Assembly (NCBI GenBank): GCA_964200075.2 | Contig: CAXNAA020000207.1 | Coordinates: forward strand, 1-24,365 | Direction: 5' to 3' | Length of the DNA stretch: 24,365 bases | Origin: Sphacelaria rigidula | Lineage: Eukaryota; Phaeophyceae; Sphacelariales | Part shown: in pieces, positions 1 to 11,700 of the stretch | Layout of the letters: each line of letters begins with the position of its first letter | Position numbering within the stretch: position 1 is the first letter of the stretch | Notes under the pieces: generated by a model | The model's input: only the letters and a program-made list of their open reading frames with translations | Told to the model about the DNA's origin: nothing | The model's database searches: none | Program-made: the position numbers and the translations under genes

Positions 1-913
1 TAGTAGTGAAGAACGGTACTCCAGAAAAACTAAAGAAATAGGACAACTACGAATTCTTAAAACTTCTGCTGCTGACTACTATAGTGCCGGTTGATGACTA
101 CTGCGGTTATTCGAGAGGTACAACCCGAGATGTAAGTCATGTTACTTTTTTTTTTTTCCAGGCGAATTCCCGGGGCGAAGGGTGAACGTAGATTGGCTTG
201 TACGTGGGATCACACTGAAATCCAGAGATTCACAACGTCATTTAGTATGGCCGTAGCGCTCCGATGGTGTAATGGTCCAGTTGTCACCATTAGGATGGGG
301 AGAACGTGCGTTCGAGTCCCGATGCGTTGTTTTTTTCTTCAAAGTATCTGATTTCCACCATCGAATGCGTGAGTACGTGAATGAACAGAAAGTAGTTGAC
401 GAAGTTTGTTCAACGAGGGAGTTGACGCAATGAAGGAGTGCTGACCCAATCCTCGATACTAGAATGCAAGTCGTGTAGTGGGGACAGCCGGGTTGATCCC
501 TTGAGACCACGGACTTGTCTCAAGGAAGAGGAGGGGTCAAAGTGCGACAAATACGAAGAAAAAGATACAACATGGTACAGGTGCCAACCTCCTGGTTCGT
601 ACACTATCGAGTTATCTTCTCTTCTTTGCAGGGTGCTGACACCCCCCGAATGTTGCGTCTTACGCACACCGAAACATATTCGTGCTGCTTCATGGCATCA
701 TATCTATACTTGTAGTACGGCACCATAATACATATATACCACTCCCAAGCCTCAGAGAGTCATCGCCTAGGGGTAGTGTGCACTGTGTTTGTACGGTACT
801 GCGATAAACACGTGTTTTGTCACACATCTCACGGGTGTTGCTGCACGATTTTGTCGTCGTCGTCGTTTTCGATTTTTTGTTTATCGCGTTAAATGTTTTC
901 GTCTCCCCTGCAG
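1..913 (+). other. 3' part of an upstream aminopeptidase intron
   Basis: The first recognisable exon begins at 914 in the middle of a codon, so the sequence to its left is read as the end of a phase-2 intron closing with CCCTGCAG at 906-913. I searched for the preceding exon of the M1 peptidase (the segment just before the Arg-Phe that opens exon 1 here) and did not see it, so it should lie left of the window. The stretch holds a tRNA-like sequence at 258-336 and otherwise nothing I recognise. Short open frames in it look like chance. Confidence 0.6.
258..336 (+). repeat. tRNA-like sequence with Pol III A and B boxes
   Basis: TGGTGTAATGG (265-275) fits the internal A-box consensus. GTTCGAGTCC (310-319) is a perfect B box 34 bp further on, and a run of seven T (330-336) follows as a possible Pol III terminator. 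GGTG and CACC at the expected places could form a D stem. The acceptor ends (258-264 against 323-329) do not pair and the T stem is poor, so a working tRNA is unlikely. A tRNA-derived SINE head or decayed tRNA copy fits better. Confidence 0.45.
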
Positions 914-1046
914 GTTCTTGGCGGATGGTTCGGACGCGGAGGGAGACGAGAAGCAGCTCTGGAACCTGCCCCTGCTATACACCACATCGGCTGCCCCCAA
1001 GGAGACGAAGCTTGAAATGATGGCGGGAGAGACGCACACCCTAAAG
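914..1046 (+). CDS. Aminopeptidase exon 1 of the window
   Basis: The exon is bounded by CCCTGCAG and AAG|GTTAGA. It starts with the last base of a split Arg codon and reads RFLADGSDAEGDEKQLW, then NLPLLYTTSAAPKE, and ends THTLK in phase 0. The W-x-(I/L)-P-(I/L) pattern followed by a serine/threonine-rich strand is the usual transition into the C-terminal domain of PSA-type M1 enzymes. The acidic loop before the Trp is variable in the family. Confidence 0.85.
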
Positions 1047-4000
1047 GTTAGACTGTCAGCTTCAGACGTGTATAATGGTCGTATTCCAGTACATTCTTTT
1101 GCCCCGTGATTATTTCGGATTTTTGAACCGGGTGCTGGCGTCAACCGTTGAAGAATGCGGAGAATGGAGATGCAATCCTGACCGCTTCTCTGAGTTGAAG
1201 GCTTGTGCGGTCGTTATTCGATGCGTGGGAAGCACGGGGAGTAGTATGATGCCGCTATGTTTTCAGCAGTTGATGTCTCGACCGTGGCACATCAATTGGT
1301 GTACTACGAATTCCATTGTGGTCACAAGATGGAGATACCCAAGGAATATGTAGGAAAAGGCTTGCCGAAATAAACTCGAGAACATGAGATGGCGAATGGG
1401 AAGAGGAGCAGTCAAAAATATGTACAAAGATGTACGTGAGACTGGAAAATAGTCCTTTGCCGGCCCTGCAGAAAAATACTGTCTGACATGGAGTGTACGA
1501 TGCTTACGGACACAAAAGGCAGCTTCAGCGCAACGGTAATGGTTGGCCGTGACGAGGACGAAATCTGTCGTGCAATTCGATATTCAACAGGTGTATTTCA
1601 ACCCCCAAAGTAGTCGCTCTTCAGTGAGTTCGTGTGTGTCAATACGGGCGTTCGATATTTGCCTTTCGGATACATGTGCGAGGTGTTTTGCAGTAACAAC
1701 CCCAACAAAATTCTTGTAACTTTCAGTGAGTTGAAGGTCGTGGGCTTGTTGCGTCTGAATCGGAACTCGGATACATGGCGCACATACGCAAATATGAGAT
1801 TGGCTTGTTCTATCACGGACCAGTGACTGAACACAACAGTGAATCAGCGAAAACCGTCCCGTGCAAAAATGATTTGGTTGGATTGGGATGGAACAGGTGG
1901 AGCTGAAGAACGAGTCGGACTGGATCAAGATCAACGCGGGTCAACACACCCTGATGCGCGTGCTGTACACGCCCGAGATGATCCGCCGCCTCGAAGTGGG
2001 CATCCAAGACCTCACCATGGTGCCGGAGGTGAAGTGAATGCAACAACGTACTTATGGGTATGTGCTGATCGTTTGGCACTTCTTTGGTTTTCTTGCGGGC
2101 ACCCCCGCGGTCGTCAAGGCCGAAGTCTCGGCATACCCCCAGCTGATGGGGGTCACTTAATGTGAAGTACGATCATGGCCGAGCGTTTAAAATCGGCACC
2201 CGGCCAAAATTGAGGATCCGTTGAAAATCAGGCGGAGACCCAAAACATTGGACATCCCGTGTTTTACCGTACTGCAGCATAAACAGACCCATAGTCTCTC
2301 TCATGTGCTGTAGCTGTCATTGTACTGTGGTTTGTTCGGATCTTGCGAACACTGAAAACTGTTTGGTCTCCGCTTGGAATATTGTCGTTGTGGTCGTCTG
2401 TGTAGAAAATGATGTTAGTCGGCATGCAGCGCTGTCCATACACTGACTGTTGAAAACGTCATGGTGTGTTGGTTGTTTCGTCTTCCGTCAAACGAACAAA
2501 ACGCCGCCCACACCCATCATGTGTATGCTGTAGTTGTCGCTGTGTTCTGGTGCGTTTGAATCCTCTAAGAACATCGTTTGATGTGCGCTGCTGTATTGCG
2601 GCCGTGTTCGGGTCTGCACAGAATCGGGGTGCAAGCAGAAGTGCTGTTGAAAAAAAACACGAGACGACTGTGAAGTTGTTCGCTGTGTCGTCTTTGGTAC
2701 TTCAGTTGCAGTCGGGTGCTGTGATCGGGAAGACACACAAGGCGGGTGTCTGCAGGTTGAGGCACACAAATTGAGCCAGTACGGACTATACTGTATCTTC
2801 AGTGAATAATGGTCGCAACTGTCTGTCTCAAAGCAGCGCAACGTGTGGGTCAATCAAAGCCATTGTGTAACTCATACGCATATCGTAGCTCTCATGTGAT
2901 TGATGGAAAATCCCCCCATTTTTGTGCTTTGAAACGATCTGATGGATCCCAAAGTGCCGCAACTCATATTCTTTGTCCTTTACCTGTGGGAGGGTATGCC
3001 AAAAGCTCGCGTGCCCGTTTGTTACACGCATCTAATAAAAAAAAAACGTATTCAGGCAGGAAATTTCGTCAAGACGCCAAATCCGAGGTGCCTTTTGCAA
3101 TGTTGACCCTGCGTTCACTGTAAAAAAAACATTTTTCCTTGAGAGATTCCCAACTCGGGGTATTTTAAGATGGTTCATAAAAAAGGCATCCCGAAAATCG
3201 CAGCCACCGAATCAATTTGCAGAGGAGATACTTGCGGCCGAGTCGGGTGTAGTCCGGGTTTGCACACGCCGAATGACGTTTCAGGACTTGGACCGATGGG
3301 CCCTGATCAATCCATTTGAACTGAGACCCACTTGCGGGCTGATGTTGCCCCGCTTATGTTTTGGTCGCTTCTATCCGTTCGGGGCCACGTGAAGAGTCGA
3401 AAATTTAGTGCATGGCACGTACGACTGTATAGAAACCATCTTCATGGGGAGTTTCGGCCCACGTTTCAAGAGGTAGGATAATAGCCGTCCTTGGGGGTGG
3501 TATCCACCATTTTGTCATGTCGCAAACGACGGGTGGCGTCCTTCACTATCCTTGAGTTAGATATGAAGGGTGTCCATGTATTGATAATACCTCTCATCAC
3601 GCGTATAGGAGCATCACGTGCACCCGGGTGAGGGTGTTTCAGGTGGAAATATGCTCATTCCATCGTCGGGGAGGAGGGCAAGGGTGTTATCAAATCAGCA
3701 AGAGGGATGGATGTACACGTTCCAGTGACCACTGGCGTGTTTAGGGGCGTCGCCATTTGTACCTTTACCAGGCTCTGACAGTAAACTCTAAAACCAAGAG
3801 TATTTGGGGAGGGAATGACGTGGTACCTACCGGCGGGTGTCTTCAGCCTCTTGAAGGCAAGCAACAGGTACCACTCGTCTGGGTAGATTGGAGGCTTCCT
3901 AACGTTACCGGTCACGTGTTGAGATTAATTGTTCTCCGGCTGTAAATGGCTAGTACGTGGGATAACACTCCCTTCCCGCTGAAATTGTAGTGGGGGGGCG

Positions 4001-5664
4001 GGATGAGTTTATTTTGTCTCCGGGAAAAGGGATGCGGGGGAGAAGGAACCACAAAGCAGTAGCGTGAGGTGAGTACGTTCCAATAATACTTCCCGTGTGT
4101 TCAGGGGCATCTCCGTTTGTCTGTAACCACATGCACCTAGCCTAAAACGGTAGATAACACATCCGTTGTGTTTGGGTAGGGGGTAGAATGATTGTATCCT
4201 CAGGTGGGGAGAAACGGGGGGTGGGAGATTAGTGCTTCAGATATCCCGAAAACGTTTTCCATGCTTTCATGCTTTTCATGCTTGAGGGTTGCCGTTCGCA
4301 CGCCATAGGCCGAAACAGCGAATACCACCCCCAAATTCAAGGTAGAAACCACCGCCAGGGGATGTTTTTTTTCTTGGCACCTGTGCCACCCCCCCCCACC
4401 CCCCCCCCCCCCCCTCTCCTCCTCTCCTCACCTTCCTCCACCTACCATCATGCGTTATCTATCCATTTTTTGGCCCTTGATGAGCCTTCTGACGTGTTGA
4501 ATGCGAAAACCTAAAAACCGCTGCCTCGAAGATCGCAAACGTACTCTTGGGTGCGTTGAGAATTAAAAATTGTATTTACAGCGGGTCAGTTAAAGTGCGA
4601 CAATCAAAAATATGGAATACGTTCGAGACATGTCATGCGATCAAGAGGTACTGTTATGAGAAGATCTACCCTTTCCTCGCTTTTAAATTTCATGCCCTTT
4701 TCGACAGGAAAACAGGAATAGGACAATGATCTGCTGAAACGTTCAGCCTGTACACATGCCCCTGACTTTCGATGAGGGGCTTTGCAGCTCACGTGCTTCA
4801 GTTTTTTTTTCTCCAGCCGCCATAGACAGGTGTCTGTGCGTCCTTATAGCAGCACGTTACCCTCTCTCACACCCGCCCCATCATGAGCGTGGCCGACATT
4901 AGCATGGAACTGGCGCGACTACCCGCTGACATGGGCGAGATATCAATCTTGCAACCATTGTGTGTGTACGTGTTTCAAGATATTGAAATGACGAGTCGTT
5001 AAGGTGTACAGTAGCGGTAACAGGGGAACGTGCCAGGCGGGCCAGAAATCATCTGCAAAATCGATGGGTAAAGTGTTTGCAGGTTTCAGTTATCATGTTA
5101 CTCTGAGGTCGAACTGGTAACCGAACGATGTGGCTATTTTCATTTAAAAATGAATGAGGAAAACGTCAGACCGAATGGTGGATGATCAACAACCGATTTA
5201 CCTCTACTCGTTGCGAAGGCTGTGTACTCATTACCCTCACTCGCCTTGAAATCTTCATCAAGCGCGCTCTGCACGTCGACTACGGAGACGAATGTCGTAC
5301 TTGTTACCCGATCTCCCTCCTGCTTCTCGTTTCCGACCGTCTCATCCCGTTGCCCAGCCGCCGGCGATCTATTTGCGTCTTGTGCGCTAATTATATTCCA
5401 ACTTGTTTTCCTCGTGTTGTTTTGATGTATTATCCCCACACCCCCTGTCGTGTACCTGTGAAGGACCGCGCTAGCATCGTGTCCGATGCGTACGCTCTGG
5501 TAAAGGGCGGCAAAATGACGGCGGATGTGCTGGTGAGGCTCCTGGCAGCGTACAAGAAGGAGAACAACAGCACGGTCTGGAAGGCTGTTGCTGCTGTACT
5601 ATTGGGTCTTGAAAAGGTAGGTTGAAGGTGGGTACCGAAGAGGGGAGGGGGAGGCAGTTGCTGC

Positions 5665-5710
<46 letters not shown>

Positions 5711-8700
5711 GGTTTGTTGTTGGTTTGTTGGGTTGTTGATTGGTTGATTTTGGTACCGACTTTTATGGTGTTGCTGTTCTGTTGTGTAGCTACTGCTACC
5801 ACCCCTGCTGCTGCTCGCGGCCATGCTACGTATGCGGTCCTGTATTCAGTATAAAAACCGTTATTCGAAACGTCAAATCATCTGAACATCAACTTGAGGT
5901 ACTTTGCGTATCCTCCCTCCCACCCTCTCCTCGTCGTCTCCTTCTCGCCAATGCTCTCGCACGACTTGACCGCTGTGCACGACAGGTGCTCAAGGCCGAC
6001 GAAAATATGTACTCGAACTTCTGCAAAATGGCGGCCGAATTGTTGGCTCCAGTCGCGGCCAGCGTTGGGTGGGAACCTCAGGACACAGACGGGCACTCGG
6101 GCAAGCTGCTACGAGCCACCATCATCGAGCTTCTCGCAACGTGGGTACATGTCCGTAGGGCATGTAGATACGGAGGGCTCGGGGGGGTAGGACGTGAGGG
6201 AGGGAAGTGGAATGTGGAAAGGCGGTTAGCTTGTATCTCGTGGGTTGGGAATGAGTCTCGCATTAGTCGGGAGTCCGCGGTTCGAGGTTGGGAGGTTTGG
6301 TTTGGCTGGTTGGTTGAGTTGATTTTGCCCCTGTAGCTGATGATGATAACGTTCCGCCCCACCCCGCCCCGACCCAGATTTTCTTCGGATTCCAAGCAAG
6401 TGCAGAGCGAGGCGAAAGCTCGATTCGATGCACACGTCGAGAACCCCAAGGAGGGCAAGGCTCTGCCCTCTGAGTATGCCGTGCCGGTGTACAAGATCGT
6501 GCTCAAGTCGGGCGGACAGGCGGAGTTTGACCAGGTGAGATTACTTGAGTTGGTGATGGGTCCATGGGCAGAAGAAGATGGGTGTGTGTACCCGTGTTGG
6601 ATAAACGGAAACACTCCCTGTGGGAAACTCGAGAGAACGGACGATGAAAGGAAACCCAACTTTTCCGGGAAACGTATTTGTCATGGTTTTTGTTTCTCAG
6701 TTTGCTTCGTCTATTTTTCTTGTCTCTGTGATTTTTTCTACAGTTCCTTGTATTCGGCGAGTTGTTTTTTCCGTTTTGTTTAACTCGAGTTACGTTCATT
6801 TTGTGGATAATGACCAATCACGGCTGGGTCCCTCGGGGTGTAGTCAACGTGCGACAAACAGTCTGTCAATCAGTCAATCAATCACGAATCAATACATTTT
6901 CCGGGTTGGGGCCGTGATTTGCTAGGAGGGGTCACGTTGGGGGTAGCGTGGCGGAGCTGAGGAGTAGGTGAGTGGGGGGAGGGTGGTACACCTAAAGGAG
7001 TATCACTCGTCCTGCCAGCGTTTCGTAGGTCTAAGCAGGGGAGCTTTGCAGTCCTGTACAAGAGGCGCTGGTGTCCGATATTCGCAACATGATGTGGTGA
7101 GATGTTGTATCCGGCCCATCATTATTCTGAGGAAATCTTTTGGCCGGATCGAGTCGCAAGGTGCTGCACCCTGTTGACTTTTTTGTCGAGTGATCTGCCG
7201 TCTCGTGTGTTGAATTGCAATCTCGTCTTGTCTTTTTTATGGGCGGTCGTTTCATCTTTGGATCTTGCCTTCACTTTTACTTCGTTCCTAGAAGAAAGGA
7301 GAAAACCTGACCCAACACTTTCCCCGCAAGCGGGTTCGTTTCCCGATTACCCGGAGGCTCGGCCAGACTGCCTCAGGGCAGCCATGTGGGGTAGGCGCCT
7401 CGAGCGTCGGCAAGCTTTTCTCGAAGCAGTGTGGGGATCCGACCCACTAAAACCCACTTGGCGCAGTGCACGCGCCCGCCGCCATACTCTTATAAGGTTC
7501 GACCCTAGTTGCGTTCACTGTTGTGCTGCTCTGCTTGGTGTGATGACCTCAACGCCATACTTGCGTGGTGGTGGTAGTGGTGTGTGTGTGTGTGTGTGTA
7601 ATTCATGTGCACCATGTCCATGTGTGTTTTGGAGTGGATGCTCTTGATTCGATTGACTAAAATCATTCGATAGACTGTCACACATCAAGTGTTGCCCGAG
7701 AGACCCAGCCGTGGTCATTGTTCACAAGACAGACGGGCCCAAGGTAAAACAAAGCGGAAAGGCTCGCTGAAAAGACAAATATGGGGAAAATAGGCAAGAT
7801 AGAACAAACAAACGGAGTGAGAGAGTCCAAGAACAAGGAAAAAGAAACAACAAACAGAATAAAATAAAAAAAGGAAATGAGGGAGGAGAACTAGGAACAA
7901 AATAGAAGAAACAAAACCAGAAAAAAAAGGCCTGTAGTTTGTATACGTACGCCACTGCTGGCATCATTATTTCATTTTCATCTAATATATATATTTTTTC
8001 TTGTTGTGATTCTTGAATCAAACCCACGTTATTTTGTTTTGAATGCGCTATCGTGTTGCGTGTGTAGGTTCCCTCCGCTGGCGTGTGTGGGTCTGTGTGT
8101 GGGTGTTCCTTGACGCCGTGCCCTACGCGAAGTCATCGTTTGTCATAGACTTTGAGAGGTGTGTTGTGGCGTAGCATGATGTGCATGTTACATGTCGCCG
8201 AGCCTGATGCGACGTCCTCAATTACGTGGGCGTATTGTCGCTTTTGTGGTTTTTGCGCGTGCGTGCTCTGCAGCTGATGACCCTGCTGGATCTCTGCGAG
8301 ACCCAGGCGGAGCGGAAGATGATATACCTCTCTATCGGCTCCTGCCCGACGGAGGCCCTAAAACGGCAGGTGCTGGAGTGGTCTGTGTCGTCGGTCAAGC
8401 TTCAGGATTTCTTCTACCCGCTCGGCAGGTGACGAACAATGTGTAGTGGACGATGACGATATAGTACCGAAAAGCAACGAGTAAAATGGCAACAAGACGT
8501 ACAGTGCGTGTTTCCTTCGCTTTCCAACAAGGTTTACGCGAAGTACGAGGTGTTTGCATGGATCGCAAGCTTCGTTTTTTTCGTTTTTTCATTTTTTCGT
8601 TTTCTCCGTTATGTCTGTGCGCCTAAAAAAAGATGGCTCTTTACTCTTCAGTAGTTTCTTTAGGCCAGCGAAAGGATTTCGAAGGGCTAGCAGGGGTTAG

Positions 8701-11700
8701 AGTTAGTAGTAAGAAAGAAACACGAGACGATACCTCAAGGGCACCTGGGGCAGCGCGCACATAGCCCTGATGTTCATCCCTGGATAGCGGGTAGACTAGC
8801 AAGTGCCGTCGGTATTTCCTCTATCTTACTACCTTGCACTCAACTGTGCCGAAGTGCAGGTGAGTAGCTAACCGCACCATCGTCGTCCTCAAAGTCCATG
8901 ACATGGTCTTCGAACGCAGACATCACCATGTTGAAACTCTCGAAAGCTACACTATTTCAATTCATTCACTTTGCAACGAGCCAGTGATGGTCGGATGGTA
9001 TTTATTCTGATTTTGTGTTTTGTTCACGTCTTGTTTTGGTTCACATTACGAGGGAGATCGAGTTGTTCCGAAAAATGAGGTGTGGTCAACGAGCTTCAAG
9101 CTTGCCGCACGCAGACAATCATGGACACGCGATCTTTTTTTGCTTCCCTCAACAGAGCGTGTGACGCGGACACCAGGCGTACCCCCGTGTGATGTGAACG
9201 AAGTAATGCTGTGGTGTAACTTGATTCAGCAGAGACTATTGTGCTCTGCCCCACGTCGCTTCAGTTGTTTCCGGTTCTGTTTTGGCGACAGCAGTAGTGC
9301 AGTCCACTTGGCAGGCAACTTGGTAAGTAGAGTATATCTCTTAGCATGGACTTACCATACTTTCCCGTTCGTGTACCATGATCTGAGAATCAAGGCAGTC
9401 AACATAGATCGATATATTCAGTTTCCCCCACTTCATCCCACGGTTGATTGGTTGATTGATTGATTTATGGATTCATTGATTTATGGATTCATTGATTCAT
9501 TGATTCATTGATCCATTGATTGGTTGATTGGTTGATTGGTTGTCGCACTTCAACTGATTCCCTAGGGATCGAGCCGTGGTAACACGATAGACGGCCCCGA
9601 GATGAAACAAAATAAAACACTCGGTGAAAAAGAAGAAAAATAGAAACATGTGGCAGACAAACAAAATATACTAAGAAAATACAAATGAAAAAAAGGAACA
9701 TGGGAAACAAAGGGAGGACAAGAAAAGAAGAAACAAAACCCCTAGAAATAGCCGGCCTCTGCAACATGGGTTCGCTTGAAAGGTCTTGCGCAGAAACCAC
9801 ACCCATGCGCAAAGGAAATGAAGAAAAGCCGTGGCAACAGATTGCGGCTAATCTTTTTCGACGTCACTATTGTGGGTACGGAGCTCTCATCCACGGACGG
9901 GCGGTTACGAAGATATAACCGAATTAACGGGGTCGCCGCCAACCTCACACGCTTTTCATTATCATTCACATGCGTGTGCACGCAGTGTATCGTCCTCGGG
10001 AAAGCTGGGGCAGGACTTGACTTGGGAGTTCTTCCAGGCGAACTTCGAGCGTATCAAGGGCATGTTGGGTAAGGCGTCGCCGTCCCTCATGGATGCGGTG
10101 ATCTTGTACAGCTGCGGGGGCTTCACGGAGGAGAGCAAGATGAAAGAGGCAAGCATTTTATTATTTTACGATGTTTTTTTTTAAATGCGTTGTTCCCTTG
10201 TGGCTGGTTTGGTTTGTTCTCTTCTCTAGGGACGGAACAGTTGATGATGGATGGTAAGGTCTTGAAACATGGGGTTCGCCGGGTATGTTGGAAGATGACA
10301 TATGCTCATGTGAATGATCCAGCGTATGAGTATGCATAGACACATAGTGTCGCGTCGCGATCGTTCTTCCGTCGTCTGTGGCTCTAGTAGCGTAACCTTT
10401 TCTCGCTCGTTCATTTTTTGTTGTTGTTGTTGTTGTATCACTCTCGTTGCGTGCCGTCTGGTATCGGTTTTTGCCCACTTATTGTACTCACACGCTGATC
10501 AACGCAGGCGTTGACAACCCGTTGTTGAGTCTCAAGTGATGTTGAGATTCTCGGTACCTCGAAAACGCGTTCTTTCTTCAGTTTTCGACGCCATCACCGT
10601 TACCCGACGTACTTGTATCGCAAGCGTTCTCTTCCGTTTTTGGGCACACCTTCAACACCCCCCTTTCCTCGGGACGAGTCCCTCGTCCATGACAATCTGC
10701 CGTTCGCGGCAAATTCATATCGATTCTCCGCCCTTCATCACCCATCCCCCCCATGATGGTGGAAAACCTCAACCCCGCGCAAATCGGGTGATCGTACTAC
10801 GTAGTGTTCGATCGTTGAACAGCGAGCGTCGCCTCGGAACAGTTTCATTGGTTGACAGTCGAGGGACACCGGGGGTTTCCAGTGGGGGGAGGGGGGGTGG
10901 ACATGGGTGACGGGGGCCTGTTCGTAGAACAGCCGAAAAGCTCAACACGTGAACCATGTGTGTTCAGAAGTTTCCCACGGAAAATTATAAGTCGGGAACG
11001 AGGCCGAAGAGGAACGGAGTGACCATCGTGACCAATGACGGCTATCAAAATGGTCACTTTGTTCTCTACAGGTGGACTACAGGTGGACTACTGCGCTGTC
11101 TAGCCGTATTTTTCATTTGGTCACGGCAATTAAATAATAGATTTCATGGGCACACATAACTTGCGTTTACTCTGCCCGTGGTCCATGCCGCCTGCTAGAC
11201 CCCTCATGTGTTGCCAGCATAGCTTCATAGTCTGTAGTGCTGTTGTGTAAACACTAATCAGAGACATCAGCAGCATGCAGTAGATTGTGTTTAGTGAGGA
11301 GCGATGGCACGCTCACTATTTCTTGTCGTTGTATCCAGCGAGGACATCTGCATGCAATAGCTACACGGTCATGATCGGCCAGGGGTTGCCGGGGACTATT
11401 TTGTATGTATATACATGCCCAACGTACACATGAATATGACAGAAGGCGTTCTGTGTGGCGAAAAAAGAGCTGTCCGGAACCCCAAATGTGGCATAGTCCA
11501 TCTCAGTCCACCTGCGGGGGAGTCGCTATCTGAGGGTTAAATGATGAGACACCCATGAGGCAGTGTAACCCGTGGCTGTCTCCCTCGTCGTGGCCGCTGC
11601 TGCCGCTGTCTAAACACCCTGATACTAGAGAATGAGGGGACTCATTCGAGGCTGTGATCCATACGTAATATAACCAGCACGCTTCGGGCCGAACAATCTT

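Larger units (their letters stand above)
2029..5463 (+). other. Intron 2 (3435 bp, GT-AG)
   Basis: The intron opens with GTGAAG and closes with CCTGTGAAG. It contains two old internal duplications (about 2.30-2.65 kb and 3.7-4.14 kb), a C-rich tract at 4389-4414 and no recognisable gene. From about 4420 to 5460 I see nothing that stands out. Confidence 0.7.
6535..8273 (+). other. Intron 5 (1739 bp, GT-AG)
   Basis: The intron opens with GTGAGA and closes with GCTCTGCAG. It carries two copies of the SINE-like repeat in opposite orientations (6681-6895 sense, 7645-7945 antisense), a tRNA-like stretch and a TG microsatellite. Nothing coding is seen. Confidence 0.8.
8429..9985 (+). other. Intron 6 (1557 bp, GT-AG)
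   Basis: The intron opens with GTGACG in phase 2 and closes with GTGCACGCAG. It holds the TTGATT-rich simple repeat and SINE-like copy C in its second half. From 8430 to 9440 I see no gene or repeat. A 147-codon open frame at 9020-9463 matches no family I know and lacks coding character. Confidence 0.78.

Noticed and set aside
536-4620. Similarity between AAAGTGCGACAAATACGAAG (about 540) and AAAGTGCGACAATCAAAAAT (about 4591)
   Set aside because: The match covers only about 15 bp and does not extend.
2029-5463. GTGAAG at both ends of intron 2, suggesting intron gain with a target-site duplication
   Set aside because: Splicing removes both copies, and the spliced protein already matches family spacing. 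A 6-bp match is easily chance.
5471-5824. Asparagine-rich open frame on the - strand
   Set aside because: It is the antisense of the GTT microsatellite and exon 3.
6078-6659. 193-codon open frame on the - strand
   Set aside because: It spans exon 4, intron 4 and exon 5 of the aminopeptidase, and its Ser/Pro-rich sequence is explained by base composition.
7715-8027. Hydrophobic, membrane-like open frames on the - strand (also at 9489-9812)
   Set aside because: Phe/Leu richness follows from the T/C-rich body of the SINE-like repeat. The two frames resemble each other only because the repeats do.
9020-9463. 147-codon open frame on the + strand in intron 6
   Set aside because: No family resemblance, no splice or start context, and it runs into the simple repeat. 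It is probably random.
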